Source of the DNA: JACRLW01 sp050181465
GTDB taxonomy: Bacteria; Planctomycetota; UBA1135; UBA2386
Direction: 5' to 3'
Length of the DNA stretch: 64,000 nt
Assembly: GCA_050181465.1 (NCBI GenBank)
Contig: JBFXDD010000011.1
Coordinates: forward strand, 53,126 to 117,125
This document shows positions 35,578 through 46,128 of this stretch, piece by piece (the stretch's first letter is position 1; the number at the start of each line of letters is the position of its first letter). The notes below the pieces were generated by a model. The model saw only the letters and a program-made list of their open reading frames with translations, was not told the DNA's origin and searched no databases. The position numbers and the translations under genes were made by a program.

Positions 35578-37210
35578 AGTTGCGCCGCCGAGGCTCGCCC
35601 GTCGCCGCTCTTGGCGATTCCGGGTCTTCATCCGCAAGCACCAGGACCCAGTTGGTCTCCCCTGGCTGCGCCTGCGGGATTCTCGCGGAGTGCGTGTGGC
35701 CGTTTCTCGAGATCGCGGCGAAGAGCACGAACGACGCGTCCGGGATGCCGCGGAAGACGAAACTCCCCTGTTCATCGGTCTCTACGCGGCGGGTCGATCG
35801 CAGATGGATACCGCTGGGGTCGCGAAGTTCGACGATGACGTCGCGCGCCGGTGCGCCGACCGCGTCTCGCACCGCACCTCGCAACTCCGATCCGTGATCG
35901 AGAACAATGGTCCTCCGGCTTTCCTCGCCCGGTCGAACGGCGAGATCGAGATCGTAGAGCGGGAGGTGACTGCGGGATTCGACTTCGACACGCGCTCCGG
36001 TCGGCAGGCGTTCCAGCATCACGCGTCCGCGTGAGTTGGTTCGTTCGATTCGCAGGTCCGCGGGGATGCGAGGATCGATCACCCGGACCGTGACATCGCT
36101 CAGCGGTTGCCCGGTGGGGTCGGCGAAGTCGAGAACGGCTACGCCAGCCGGAGCCAGCGTGATGCGCAATGCGTCACGGTTCGCAAAGTCGTCCGCCGGG
36201 AGATCCAACCAAGTCGCAGCGAAGTCCGGGTGCTCGGCCACGACTGCCAGGTCTCGATCTTGCTGACGCGGGATCCAAAGCGAAGCGTGGCCGTCGATGG
36301 TGGAGAGGGAACGGCTGACGAGTCGCCATTTCCGGCCGACTCGATGGACGACTGAGAGGCGCGCCTGCTCGATGGGTCCGCCGTCCTCATTCGTGACGAC
36401 GATCCCCCGATCCAACCCTTCGGGCTGGGAGGGCGCCGCCGACCGCGGGTCGACGAGGAACTCGGTGAAGACCGCCGCGCTGCCGCGCTGCCATTCGAGC
36501 CACGCGCTGCCTTCGGCCAGAAGGAGCGGGAGATGGCCGTCAATCACAGGTTCGCGCAACTCCGGCCAGCGGTCGAGCCACACTCGGTGTTGTCCCGCTC
36601 CGCTCATTGCCAAACCGGAACCGTGCGGCAGAAGGATTTCGTGGCGTGCTCCGGAAGCGAGCGTCGCGGCGAGTTCGACGCGCCGGCTGCGATCCTCGGC
36701 GAGGAACATCCAGCGACCGGGCGGCAGCAAGAGCTCCTGGCCGTTTCGTCGTCCCAGCGGGACCGTCTCTCCGCCGTCGAGGACGAAACGGACTCGCGTA
36801 TCCAATGGCTCACCGTCGGCGCGCCGCACGGCTGCCATTGGTGCAGCGCGGACGATCGTGGGGACCTGGGCATCGACTGGCGCCGCGATCGCGCCGAGCC
36901 CGGCGGGGGTCGTGACCACCAGCGCGGCCCGCGACCACTCCAGCTCGAATCGAAACCGCCCGTCCGCTCCGGTGTCCGCGCGAACGGGGGCGGCGAGCGG
37001 CTGGTCGTCCGGCCCCGAAATCCAAGACTTCCCGACGATTGGGATCGCGGTCACGGTCGCCCCTGCCAGTGCGCGACCACTCTCGCTGACGACGCGCCCG
37101 AGGAACACGAACTCGCCGCGCTGCGCGCGCGCGGCCGTGCTCGCCACGAGGCTCAGCGCGAGCACTCTGGCGATCGCCGAAGCGGAGGAGATCGGGCGCA
37201 CCCGAGGCAA
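35567..37210 (-). CDS. Secreted carboxypeptidase regulatory-like domain protein
   Basis: The 547-residue protein has a signal peptide (ARVLALSLVASTAARAQ) followed by at least three beta-sandwich units. Each has the carboxypeptidase regulatory-like pattern GRVVSESGRALAGATVTAI, GQPLSDVTVRV and GAVRDAVGAPARDVIVELRD, with internal FRFEL or GSFVFRGI strands. Such proteins are often exported adhesion or structural modules. No catalytic residues were seen. It is convergent with the thioredoxin gene and divergent from the clpP/repeat side. Confidence 0.75.
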   Translation of the reverse strand: MPRVRPISSASAIARVLALSLVASTAARAQRGEFVFLGRVVSESGRALAGATVTAIPIVGKSWISGPDDQPLAAPVRADTGADGRFRFELEWSRAALVVTTPAGLGAIAAPVDAQVPTIVRAAPMAAVRRADGEPLDTRVRFVLDGGETVPLGRRNGQELLLPPGRWMFLAEDRSRRVELAATLASGARHEILLPHGSGLAMSGAGQHRVWLDRWPELREPVIDGHLPLLLAEGSAWLEWQRGSAAVFTEFLVDPRSAAPSQPEGLDRGIVVTNEDGGPIEQARLSVVHRVGRKWRLVSRSLSTIDGHASLWIPRQQDRDLAVVAEHPDFAATWLDLPADDFANRDALRITLAPAGVAVLDFADPTGQPLSDVTVRVIDPRIPADLRIERTNSRGRVMLERLPTGARVEVESRSHLPLYDLDLAVRPGEESRRTIVLDHGSELRGAVRDAVGAPARDVIVELRDPSGIHLRSTRRVETDEQGSFVFRGIPDASFVLFAAISRNGHTHSARIPQAQPGETNWVLVLADEDPESPRAATGEPRRRNFRP

Positions 37211-37239
37211 AACGCGGCGGGCGTCGACGGGGTTCAGCG

Positions 37240-37415
37240 GCCCGGACTATTCGTGAACGTCGTCGCGAGATCGACGCAGGTCGATGCACGGCAAGGAGCT
37301 GGGTCGTGCGACGACCGAAGCGTAGCCGTAGCTACGCTGCCAGGGAGGAGCCGACGTAGCGACGTGGCCGGGCGCGAATTGCGGCGATCGCAGACGTTCA
37401 CGAACAATCCGGGCT
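37240..37415 (+). repeat. Dispersed ~176-bp intergenic element, copy 3
   Basis: This copy fills the gap between the start of the secreted protein gene and the end of clpP. Left end CCCGGACTATTCGTGAACGTC, right end GACGTTCACGAACAATCC, a near-perfect inverted pair. It also contains a perfect hairpin AGCGTAGC-CGTA-GCTACGCT, one arm of which overlaps the conserved core at 37331-37360. The right terminus runs into the clpP stop codon (TAG on the minus strand, 37414-37416). Confidence 0.85.
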
Positions 37416-38043
37416 AGGGGTCGAGTTCCTCGCGAGTGCCCACGACCTTGTCGATGATGCCATAGGCAAGCGCTTCGGCGCCGGTCAGCCAGAAGTCACG
37501 GCGAGCGTCCTCGAGCACGCGCTCCACGTCACGACCGGAAGCGTCGGCGATGATCTTCACGTATCTCTCGCGGAGCTTCAGAACCTCGCGCGCGGTGATG
37601 TCGAGATCGGAGGCCGTGCCTTGGCCTGCGGTCGACGGCTGGTGAATCATGAAGCGGCTCTCCGGCAGGCAGAAGCGCTGTCCCTTGGGTGCCGCGAGTT
37701 GGACCAGGATTCCGGCCGAGGCGCAGAGCCCGTTGACGACCGTGCGGATGGGCGGGCGAACGAAGCGCAAGAGGTCGTAGATCGCGAAGCCCGAGTCGGC
37801 GCTGCCACCCGGAGAGTTGATCATGACCGTGATGGGGCGTTCCGGGTCCCGAGCTTCCATCACCAGCAAGCGCTCGGCGCAGGCGCGTGCCAGCCGGTCC
37901 GAGATCGGTCCGGACACCATGAGGGTCCGGCTCTCGATCAGGTGTCGTTCCAGGAACGACCCCGACAGTCCGCCGCGCTTGGGTTCCCGCTCCTCTTCGT
38001 CTTCGTCCAGCCAGGTCGGTTCGATCGGTGATGGTTGCTGCAT
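37414..38043 (-). CDS. clpP: ATP-dependent Clp protease proteolytic subunit
   Basis: ClpP forms the tetradecameric serine protease of ClpXP/ClpAP. The 209-residue protein has the catalytic Ser in GLCASAGILVQLA, the His in FMIHQPS and the Asp before FWLTGAEALAYG. The oxyanion-region INSPGGSADSGFAIYD and hydrophobic helices are normal. The N-terminus (MQQPSPIEPTWLDEDEEEREP) is acidic and longer than usual for the axial loop. ATG 38043 is used; the upstream in-frame extension to 38250 has no homology. The stop codon lies inside the terminal repeat of the dispersed element copy 3. clpX is not in the window. Confidence 0.93.
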   Translation of the reverse strand: MQQPSPIEPTWLDEDEEEREPKRGGLSGSFLERHLIESRTLMVSGPISDRLARACAERLLVMEARDPERPITVMINSPGGSADSGFAIYDLLRFVRPPIRTVVNGLCASAGILVQLAAPKGQRFCLPESRFMIHQPSTAGQGTASDLDITAREVLKLRERYVKIIADASGRDVERVLEDARRDFWLTGAEALAYGIIDKVVGTREELDP

Positions 38044-38278
38044 GGTCTCAGATCGGCCCGCGGTCGGCGTGCCCGAAGCGAACCTTCGGATCCGCGCGCC
38101 CTGCGGATTGAGTTGAGCTCGTGGATACGCGTCCCGGGCCAGCGACGCAAGCCGGCGTGACGCAAAGGGGCGCTGGTATTGGCTCCACCGCGCCGTCGCC
38201 CGGAGACAGCAGAACTTCCGCGAGGCCGGGGATTGCACTCCCGCCGTCACTGAGCGTCGCGAACTCCGCGGTCAAGCC

Positions 38279-38307
38279 TTGCAAAGTGGAGATCCCCTTG
38301 CTACCCT
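38279..38307 (+). promoter_or_regulatory. Predicted rho promoter
   Basis: TTGCAA (38279-38284), a 17-bp spacer and TACCCT (38302-38307) followed by a C-rich stretch. The same TTGCTA-CCT-style -10 recurs at 31091-31100 and, on the minus strand, at 58420-58425. Start would be near 38314. Confidence 0.5.
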
Positions 38308-38317
38308 CCCCGACCAG

Positions 38318-38336
38318 CAGGCAGCGTCGCTGCCTG
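38318..38336 (+). promoter_or_regulatory. Perfect 8-bp hairpin at the start of the rho leader
   Basis: CAGGCAGC and GCTGCCTG form a perfect stem with a 3-nt loop, starting about 4 nt after the predicted transcription start. It could stabilise the 5' end or be bound by a regulator. There is no U-tract directly after it, so it is not a standard terminator. Confidence 0.4.
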
Positions 38337-38740
38337 TTCCGGCCAGCCGGGGAGCGGTCCCCGCAGCGCTCGACTCCTGGAGTTGGACTCCTCGATCTCG
38401 AAGCTGGGCCGGATCCGAGATGTAGGGCCCGACCTCGAACGAGGTGGACCGTCGCGGACGTCGAACTGCTCCACGGGAGCAGACCAAGTCTCACCAGCGC
38501 TGGGTGCGCGGGCGAGGTCGACTTCAGGTTCGCGAGCGTTCCCGTTCGCTTTGCAGGCTGGCGGCCCGATCGCCAAGACTCACGACCTCGGTCCATCCTG
38601 AACCGATTCCAGCGAGCTGACTACGACCGCGGGGTGCAGCCTTCCCAGCGAGGCATCACCAGGCATCCGCGTCGATCGATGGATCGCCTGTCGCGATCCG
38701 AACCGAGGCAGAGATTCGTCGGCGAGTTCGACAACGTGCG

Positions 38741-40114
<1,374 letters not shown>

Positions 40115-40222
40115 ACGGGAGCCGCGGCGCGAATTCCAGTCGCGTCCGTTGCCCTGTTCGGGAGTGATCGACGGTCCCGTGCGTGACCACGGGATCTCCC
40201 ACTGCTTTGGGATCTCCGAGCG

Positions 40223-41158
40223 ATGATCCAGGTCGAGAACCTAGCGAAACACTACGGTCCAGCGGTCGCCCTTCGGGGCATCGATTTTCGAGTTGCCCGC
40301 GGCGAGATCGTCGGCTTCCTCGGGCCCAATGGGGCCGGGAAGTCGACCACGATGAAGATCCTGACCGGCTACCTCTCGCCGACCGCGGGTCGAGCGACCG
40401 TAGACGGACTCGATGTGGTCACCGAATCGCTCGAGGTGCGGCGTCGAATCGGTTACCTCCCGGAATCGACACCGCTCTACGCGGACATGTCGGTGCGCGA
40501 CTACCTCGGCTTCGCGGCGCGAATCCGCGGCCTGCGTGGCGCTGCAGTTCGACCCGCGATCGAACGTGTCGTCGAACTGTGCGGACTCGCGCGAGTCTTC
40601 GGGAAGGGCATCCTCGAACTCTCGAAGGGCTATCGCCAGCGGGTGGGTTTGGCCCAGGCGATGGTGCACGAGCCGGAACTCCTGATTCTCGATGAGCCGA
40701 CGAGCGGACTCGATCCGAATCAGATCGTCGAGGTTCGCTCGCTGATCCAGCGACTGCGAGAGTCCCACACGGTGCTGCTCTCCACGCATTACCTGCAAGA
40801 GGTCGAGGCCGCGTGCTCGCGTGTGATCGTGATCGATCGCGGTCGTATCGTCGCCGACGGCACCCAGGCGGAGCTTCGCAAGGCGCTGCCGGGCCGTGGG
40901 ATTCGTGCTCGGATCGGCGGGGAGCGCTCGGCGGTCCTCGCCGCGCTGCAGTCCGAGATCGAGGGTCTCGAGGTCTCCCATTCCGGGGCGGAGGACGAAT
41001 ACCTGCTGACGGGCGTTGGCGGCGATGCGGCGGCCATGGTCGCACGCAGCGTGGTGGCTGCCGGCTTCACACTCCACTCTTTGGAAGTCGTCGAGCCGAC
41101 GCTCGAAGATGCGTTTCGCGCTCTGACGGTCGGTACGACGGGGGTGCAGCATGCGTGA
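40223..41158 (+). CDS. ABC transporter ATP-binding protein (GldA-like)
   Basis: The 311-residue protein has Walker A (LGPNGAGKSTTMKILTGYL), the ABC signature (ELSKGYRQRVGLAQAM), Walker B (LLILDEPTSGLDPNQ) and a C-terminal domain of about 85 residues after the nucleotide-binding part. It matches the family of GldA-type ATPases of ABC-2 exporters. It overlaps the permease gene by 8 bp. The cluster through 43951 is laid out like the Gld ABC transporter described for gliding Bacteroidetes, but in Planctomycetota such clusters often lack gliding genes, so the export substrate is unknown. Confidence 0.9.
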   Translation: MIQVENLAKHYGPAVALRGIDFRVARGEIVGFLGPNGAGKSTTMKILTGYLSPTAGRATVDGLDVVTESLEVRRRIGYLPESTPLYADMSVRDYLGFAARIRGLRGAAVRPAIERVVELCGLARVFGKGILELSKGYRQRVGLAQAMVHEPELLILDEPTSGLDPNQIVEVRSLIQRLRESHTVLLSTHYLQEVEAACSRVIVIDRGRIVADGTQAELRKALPGRGIRARIGGERSAVLAALQSEIEGLEVSHSGAEDEYLLTGVGGDAAAMVARSVVAAGFTLHSLEVVEPTLEDAFRALTVGTTGVQHA

Positions 41159-41885
41159 GACCGCGATCGTCCTCGGGCGCGAACTGCGCAGCTACTTTCA
41201 CTCGCCCATCGCGTACGTGTTCGGTGCGCTGTTCCTGTTCGTGCAACTGGCGCGCAGCGTCGGTTCGATCGGCCACGGGCGTGCTGCGGACATGGGGCTG
41301 TTCTTCAGCGGACTTCCTCTCCTCTTCCTGCTGTTCCTTCCCGTGCTCTCGATGCGGACCTGGTCGGAGGAGCGCAAGCTCGGCACGATCGAGCTCTTGC
41401 TGACCTTCCCGGTCACGATTCCGCAGTTGGTGCTCGGCAAGTTCCTGGCATCGCTCGCCTTCCTCGCCGTGGTGTTGTCGACCTCACTCATGCTGCCGAT
41501 CACACTCGACAGTCTCGGTGATCTGGACTGGAGCGTGACGCTCGGCGGCTATGCCGCCAGCCTCATGGTCGCGGCGGCATATCTCGCGGTGGGTATGTTC
41601 TTTTCGAGCCTGACTCGTGACCAGATCGTGGCCGCATTGCTGACCATCGTTGCGCTCGGCGTGCTGTACGTGCTCGGCGTCGCCGACATCATGCTGTTCC
41701 TGGCCCGCCTCGGAGTGCCGGCGTGGCTCGTGGAGTTGCTCGCGTCGCTCAGTCCGCAGCGGTACTTCCAGAGCATCACTCGCGGGGTCCTCGATACTCG
41801 CGACGGTATCTACTTCCTCGGCTTCTGCGGGCTGTTCCTGTACGGCAACGCGCTCGTGCTGCGTGGGCGGAGGCTTCGCGGATGA
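41151..41885 (+). CDS. ABC-2 type permease (GldF-like)
   Basis: At 244 residues it has about six hydrophobic helices: LFFSGLPLLFLLFLPVLSM, LASLAFLAVVLSTSLML, YAASLMVAAAYLAVGMFF, ALLTIVALGVLYVLGV and the last YFLGFCGLFLYGNALVL. The RTWSEERKLGTIELLLTFP motif is typical of ABC-2 permeases. It overlaps the ATPase gene at one end and the GldG-like gene at the other (ATGA). It forms the transmembrane half of the transporter. Confidence 0.88.
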   Translation: MRETAIVLGRELRSYFHSPIAYVFGALFLFVQLARSVGSIGHGRAADMGLFFSGLPLLFLLFLPVLSMRTWSEERKLGTIELLLTFPVTIPQLVLGKFLASLAFLAVVLSTSLMLPITLDSLGDLDWSVTLGGYAASLMVAAAYLAVGMFFSSLTRDQIVAALLTIVALGVLYVLGVADIMLFLARLGVPAWLVELLASLSPQRYFQSITRGVLDTRDGIYFLGFCGLFLYGNALVLRGRRLRG

Positions 41886-43951
41886 GTCAGGATCCTCGGC
41901 ATTCTCTTCATCGGTCTGACTCACAGCGGCCGTCCCCGGTTCGACGCGACGACGCCGGGTATGTCCTGGCGCTGCTGATCCATGTCCTGCTCCTGATCGC
42001 GATCCTCGGGATGGTGCTGTTCCTGGCCGGGCGCTACCGCGCTCGCGTGGATCTCACCGCCGACCGAGTCTTCACGTTGAGCGGTTCGACCGAGAAGGTG
42101 CTCGCTCGCATCGAAGAGCGTCTCCGGATCGAGGCTTGGTTCTCCCCGGACGAGGAACTGCCGGCGACGGTGCGGGAGGCGCGCCGGACCTTGCGCAACG
42201 TGCTGGACGAGTACTCGCAGCGATCGCGTGGCCGAATCGCGGTCCAATACCTCGACCCGGAGTCGGATGTCGAGCTTCGCAAGAAGGCCGAACGACTCGG
42301 GATCCAGGCCCAGCGCGTGCAGGATCTCGAGGGGTCGACGCTCTCCAGCAAGAAGTTGTGGCAGGGGTTGCGATTCCTCTACGGCGGCTCGAAGCAGAAG
42401 GTCGTCCCGGTCATCGGCTTCACCGACCAGCCGTCGCAGTACGAAGCGGCGCTGACGCCGCTGCTCAAGACCGTCACCATCACCGAACGTCCGAAGATCG
42501 GCGTCATCCAGTGGCCTTCGCCACCGCCCGAAACCAGTGTGCGTCACCAGCGCGCGGAAGGTCCGAAGGGGTTCTCCTTCCTCCTGGAGATCGAAGACAT
42601 CAAGGACCGCTACGAGTTCGTGCCGGTCGACCTCACCAAGGGCCAGCTCGTTCCGGAAGAGATCGTGACCTTGGTGCTGTTCCGCCCACGCGGTCTGAGC
42701 GAACGCAACAAGTACGCGATCGATCAATTCCTGATGCGTGGCGGCCGCCTGGTGATCTTCGCGGACACCGATGATGTCTCGCTCGGTCAGGCCCGCGTGC
42801 TCAACGTCCGCGAGGTCGAGTACGACACTTCGGAGCCACAGACGCGCTTCCTGGAGCAGCTTGCGCACTACGGGGTGGTGACCAGTCGGAAGGGACTGAT
42901 CGACTCGGCTTCTCCCCGCGTCCCGTTTCTGTTCGCCGCCGAAGAGTCCGGCCGGTTCCAACAGGTCGATGTCTATCCCTACTGGTTTCAGCCGGCCGAT
43001 CAGAACTGGGCCGATTCCGCGGCCGAGATCGCTCGCGCTCGTCAGCAGAGCGACCCGGCGCTCATCGCGAGCTACAAGCAGATCTTTCGTCCCGGTGTGG
43101 ATCGGGAGCACAGCGTGGGACTCACCGTGCCGACGGTATTCTGGCCGACCGCGGTGGATCTGACGGAGCCGCTACCGGCCGGTGTCCGCGGACAAGTGTT
43201 GTTCCGCAGCTCCCCACTGTCGGCGCTCGCGATGCTGCCGCAGAGCGTGCATCCGATCGGTGAACGCCCCGAGGCGCGGCAAGCCACCTACCAGGCCTTT
43301 CTCTCACGAGTCCTCGGGTTGCTCGGGAGCGAGCCGCCGCAACAGCACGGCTTGATGGTCGCTCTCGACGGCTCGTTCCGCTCCTTTTGGTCCGGCCGCG
43401 AGGCGCCGGCGCGGCCAGCAGCTGCGAAACGTCCGAAGGATCCGCTCGCGGATCCGGTCGGGGCTGAGGTCCGGGAGACCGACCCTCTCGGTCCGCCGCT
43501 CCCCGACGCGGCGACCACGGGTGGACCGGACAAGGATGCGGACCCGCCCAAGCTCGACTCCGCGGCAGATGGCGCGCGCCTCATCGTCATCGGCGACAGC
43601 GACTTCCTACGGGACGATCTCATCCGCGGCGATTACCAAGGAATCGGCGGACCCGTGAGCACCACTGGTCCGGTCTTCTTCCTGAGCTTGCTCGACTGGA
43701 TCGTGCAGGATCGCGATCTCTTCGACCTCCGCGGGAAGCGTTTCGTGGACCGGCGACAGCGCGTGATCGACGACGCCGAGGTGGCGCGCATCGCGCCGGA
43801 GCGACTCCAGCAGGAGATCGCGCGGCAGGAGTCGAAGCTGCGTTGGCGCAACACGCTGTGGCCGCCGCTGCTCTTCGTCCTGCTCGGCCTCGGTCGCGGT
43901 CTCTTCGTCTGGCTGCGCAAGCGACGATTCCTTGCCGAGGTGGGTGGCTGA
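41882..43951 (+). CDS. GldG-like ABC-associated membrane protein
   Basis: This 689-residue protein has an N-terminal transmembrane helix (ALLIHVLLLIAILGMVLFLAG) and a long extracytoplasmic region with RVDLTADRVFTLSGSTEKVLARI, the hallmark of the GldG/ABC-associated family, and LRRGGRLVIFAD-type segments (MRGGRLVIFADTD). Pro/Asp-rich linker (about residues 510-560) and a C-terminal helix (LWPPLLFVLLGLGRGLFVWL) follow. It is coupled to the permease by ATGA and to the DUF4340 gene by 1 bp spacing. Confidence 0.85.
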   Translation: MSQDPRHSLHRSDSQRPSPVRRDDAGYVLALLIHVLLLIAILGMVLFLAGRYRARVDLTADRVFTLSGSTEKVLARIEERLRIEAWFSPDEELPATVREARRTLRNVLDEYSQRSRGRIAVQYLDPESDVELRKKAERLGIQAQRVQDLEGSTLSSKKLWQGLRFLYGGSKQKVVPVIGFTDQPSQYEAALTPLLKTVTITERPKIGVIQWPSPPPETSVRHQRAEGPKGFSFLLEIEDIKDRYEFVPVDLTKGQLVPEEIVTLVLFRPRGLSERNKYAIDQFLMRGGRLVIFADTDDVSLGQARVLNVREVEYDTSEPQTRFLEQLAHYGVVTSRKGLIDSASPRVPFLFAAEESGRFQQVDVYPYWFQPADQNWADSAAEIARARQQSDPALIASYKQIFRPGVDREHSVGLTVPTVFWPTAVDLTEPLPAGVRGQVLFRSSPLSALAMLPQSVHPIGERPEARQATYQAFLSRVLGLLGSEPPQQHGLMVALDGSFRSFWSGREAPARPAAAKRPKDPLADPVGAEVRETDPLGPPLPDAATTGGPDKDADPPKLDSAADGARLIVIGDSDFLRDDLIRGDYQGIGGPVSTTGPVFFLSLLDWIVQDRDLFDLRGKRFVDRRQRVIDDAEVARIAPERLQQEIARQESKLRWRNTLWPPLLFVLLGLGRGLFVWLRKRRFLAEVGG

Positions 43952-43952
43952 G

Positions 43953-45044
43953 ATGACGCGGTCGAACTGGATTCTGCTCTTGATTGCCGTGGTCCTCGCG
44001 ATTCCCACGGTGTTGACCCTGCGCAGCGAGCGTGTGGCCTTCGCCTCGTTCGAGGACTCTCAACTGCTGCTCGCGGGTTTCACACGCGCGAACGTGCGGG
44101 CCTTCGGAATCTCGGTTCCACGTTTCGATGCTCGGGGCGAGTTGGTTCGCGATGAACGAGGCCAGGCGCAGCGGACGGTGTCGCAGTTCGCGCGCACGAA
44201 CGACGGCTGGATGCTCGCCGACGTCGGGGCGTTCTCCGGCATTCCGGTGCCCGAAGAGATGGTGTTCGACCGAGTCCTGCGTCACTTGGAGTCGATCCGG
44301 CGGGACGAGAAGGCGCTCGTTGCAGTCGATGCGAGCCCCGCGGAGCTCGCTCGCTACGGACTCGACGAGGAACACGCCGTCGAGATCCGCTGCGTCGACT
44401 CTCAGGGCAACATGCTCGCGGAACTGCTGGTCGGCAAGGACGCCTCCGCGGGGCGGCTCGATCCGAACGCCGTGCGAGCGTTCTTCGTGCGTACTCGCGA
44501 CAGCAGCGATGTCGTGCTCTACGAGCAAGACCACTGGCTCCTCGATCCGACTCCGGCCACCTGGTTCGACAAGAAGCCGCTCGACATCGCGGTGGATGAG
44601 GTCGTACGGGTGCGACTGCTCGGGCCACGCGGCGAGTTCGAGGTGCGCCGCAACGGTCGCGACGACTGGGAGTGGCGGAAGTCGATCGGTCCCGAGGAGG
44701 CCGGTGCACCGTTCGCGGCCGAGATTCGCGGCCTGATCCAGTCGATCGCGGGGTTGGAGATCGCCGACTATCGGGAGCCGGTCGCCCAACTCGCGGCGGA
44801 TCCCGCCGTTCTTCGCCAGCGGGGGTTGTCCGAGCCGATGATCCGCGCCGAGGTGGAACTTGCGGATGGAACGAGCCACGTCGTGGACGTGGGCTTCCGC
44901 CTTGGTTCGAGCAACGAGTACTGGTTGCGCATCAGTACCGTCGGATTCGTCATGACGGTCGGCGATTGGGTGGTCAGTCGTCTCGATCGCGATCCGATGG
45001 CGTACTTCGGACCCGCAGCGTCGAAGATCGGCGGCAACAAGTAG
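43953..45044 (+). CDS. DUF4340-type membrane protein
   Basis: The 363-residue protein has one N-terminal hydrophobic segment (NWILLLIAVVLAIPTVLTL), then a soluble region with the DUF4340 features RFDARGELVRDERGQ, LVAVDASPAELARYGLDEEH and WLLDPTPATWFDKKPLDIA. It ends in a domain with DVGFRLGSSNEYWLRIS. ATG 43953 starts 1 nt after the GldG-like stop. DUF4340 proteins often follow GldG genes and probably assemble with them; the function is unproven. Confidence 0.8.
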   Translation: MTRSNWILLLIAVVLAIPTVLTLRSERVAFASFEDSQLLLAGFTRANVRAFGISVPRFDARGELVRDERGQAQRTVSQFARTNDGWMLADVGAFSGIPVPEEMVFDRVLRHLESIRRDEKALVAVDASPAELARYGLDEEHAVEIRCVDSQGNMLAELLVGKDASAGRLDPNAVRAFFVRTRDSSDVVLYEQDHWLLDPTPATWFDKKPLDIAVDEVVRVRLLGPRGEFEVRRNGRDDWEWRKSIGPEEAGAPFAAEIRGLIQSIAGLEIADYREPVAQLAADPAVLRQRGLSEPMIRAEVELADGTSHVVDVGFRLGSSNEYWLRISTVGFVMTVGDWVVSRLDRDPMAYFGPAASKIGGNK

Positions 45045-45147
45045 CCGACGAAGCGAGGGAAACCGCATGGTTCCCCGCGTCGCGACCGCAGTCGCGTGCG
45101 GATCCTCGGGAGATGCCTCGCCGGTCGGTCGACGCTACGCTCCCGTC

Positions 45148-46128
45148 GTGAGCCAGACGCAGGTCGACGGCTTTCTCGCGAGGGCGCGCCGGCAAGCGCG
45201 TTGGACCGAGGTCGTGCCGGTCGCGCGGGAGATCGCGCTGTTGTTCGCGGTCCTCGCCGCGAGCGCATGGATCGCTTGGCCGCGCGCACTGCCCGCGGTC
45301 ATCGTCGTGGGGGCCGTCGCCGTGGTGACCGGTGCATGGTGCGTAGCGCGCGCTCGACGCTTCGACGTCGTGCGACTCGATGCCTCTCTCCAACTGCGCG
45401 GGTGGCTCGCGAGTTACGTCGAGAGTCAGAATGCGGACCCCTCGATGCGCGCCTGGCTGGCGGACCGATTGGCGCCGCAGATCCCTTCGCTGCCCGCCAG
45501 TGATCTCGCTCGACGACTTCGCGGGATTCGTCGACGGCCGCAGCGCCTCGTCACGATCGTGCTGCTGATCCTGTTCTTGCTGCGCCTCGTGTGGTTGCCG
45601 CAGTTGCCCACCGGGGTGTTGCCGCTCGGGTCCGGTCGGGCACCCGAACTCAACGCGAGCGGCAGTGCCGCCGCTTCCGACGGCGACCGCGAACTGGGTG
45701 AGCGTTCGCAGCCCAGTCGAAGCGACGGGGATTCGAGCGCGGGACAAGTGGATCCGAGCGTGGCCGAGCAGCCGAGTGAGACGACTCCCGATGCGAGCGT
45801 CGGCGGATCGGCAGACGCGCCCCCGCCGCCGTCGCCACGGTCGCCGTTGCCCTTGCCGTTGCCTTCTCGGGATGCCTTCCTGCCGGCGGCGATGGTCGAA
45901 CCGACGGGTCGCGGACCGGCGAGTGATGTCCCGCCGCCGAGCGCGGCCAACGCACCGGCGCGACAGGATCCTCCGCCCGTCGCGAACACGACGGCGGCAA
46001 GCGGAGAGCGTCCGCCGCGCGACTACCGACGCGCCCGCGAGCAAGCGATGCGCAGTCGTCACCTCGAGGAACGCGAGCGCGCGGGTGTCGCCGCGTGGTT
46101 CGATGCACTGCTGGAGCGCGATCGTTGA
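45148..46128 (+). CDS. Membrane protein with proline-rich tail, unknown function
   Basis: This 326-residue protein has two hydrophobic segments near residues 24-60 and one near 135 (LVTIVLLILFLLRLVWL). The last 190 residues are Pro/Ser/Ala-rich and disordered-looking, ending in a basic-acidic helix (REQAMRSRHLEERERAGVAAWFDAL). GTG 45148 lies 6 nt after a TACGCT hexamer, consistent with a leaderless start; an in-frame ATG at 45067 is the alternative. It sits between the DUF4340 and DUF58 genes, whose usual neighbour is a membrane protein of the same type. Confidence 0.6.
   Translation: MSQTQVDGFLARARRQARWTEVVPVAREIALLFAVLAASAWIAWPRALPAVIVVGAVAVVTGAWCVARARRFDVVRLDASLQLRGWLASYVESQNADPSMRAWLADRLAPQIPSLPASDLARRLRGIRRRPQRLVTIVLLILFLLRLVWLPQLPTGVLPLGSGRAPELNASGSAAASDGDRELGERSQPSRSDGDSSAGQVDPSVAEQPSETTPDASVGGSADAPPPPSPRSPLPLPLPSRDAFLPAAMVEPTGRGPASDVPPPSAANAPARQDPPPVANTTAASGERPPRDYRRAREQAMRSRHLEERERAGVAAWFDALLERDR

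Larger units (their letters stand above)
38044..38740. promoter_or_regulatory. Long (697-bp) intergenic region, probable rho leader
   Basis: No coding sequence is supported here; open frames on both strands have shadow-like composition. Within it lie a promoter (38279-38307) and a perfect 8-bp hairpin (38318-38336). Transcription from that promoter would give a leader of about 430 nt before the rho ATG at 38741. rho genes are often autoregulated through long leaders, which this could be. Confidence 0.45.
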
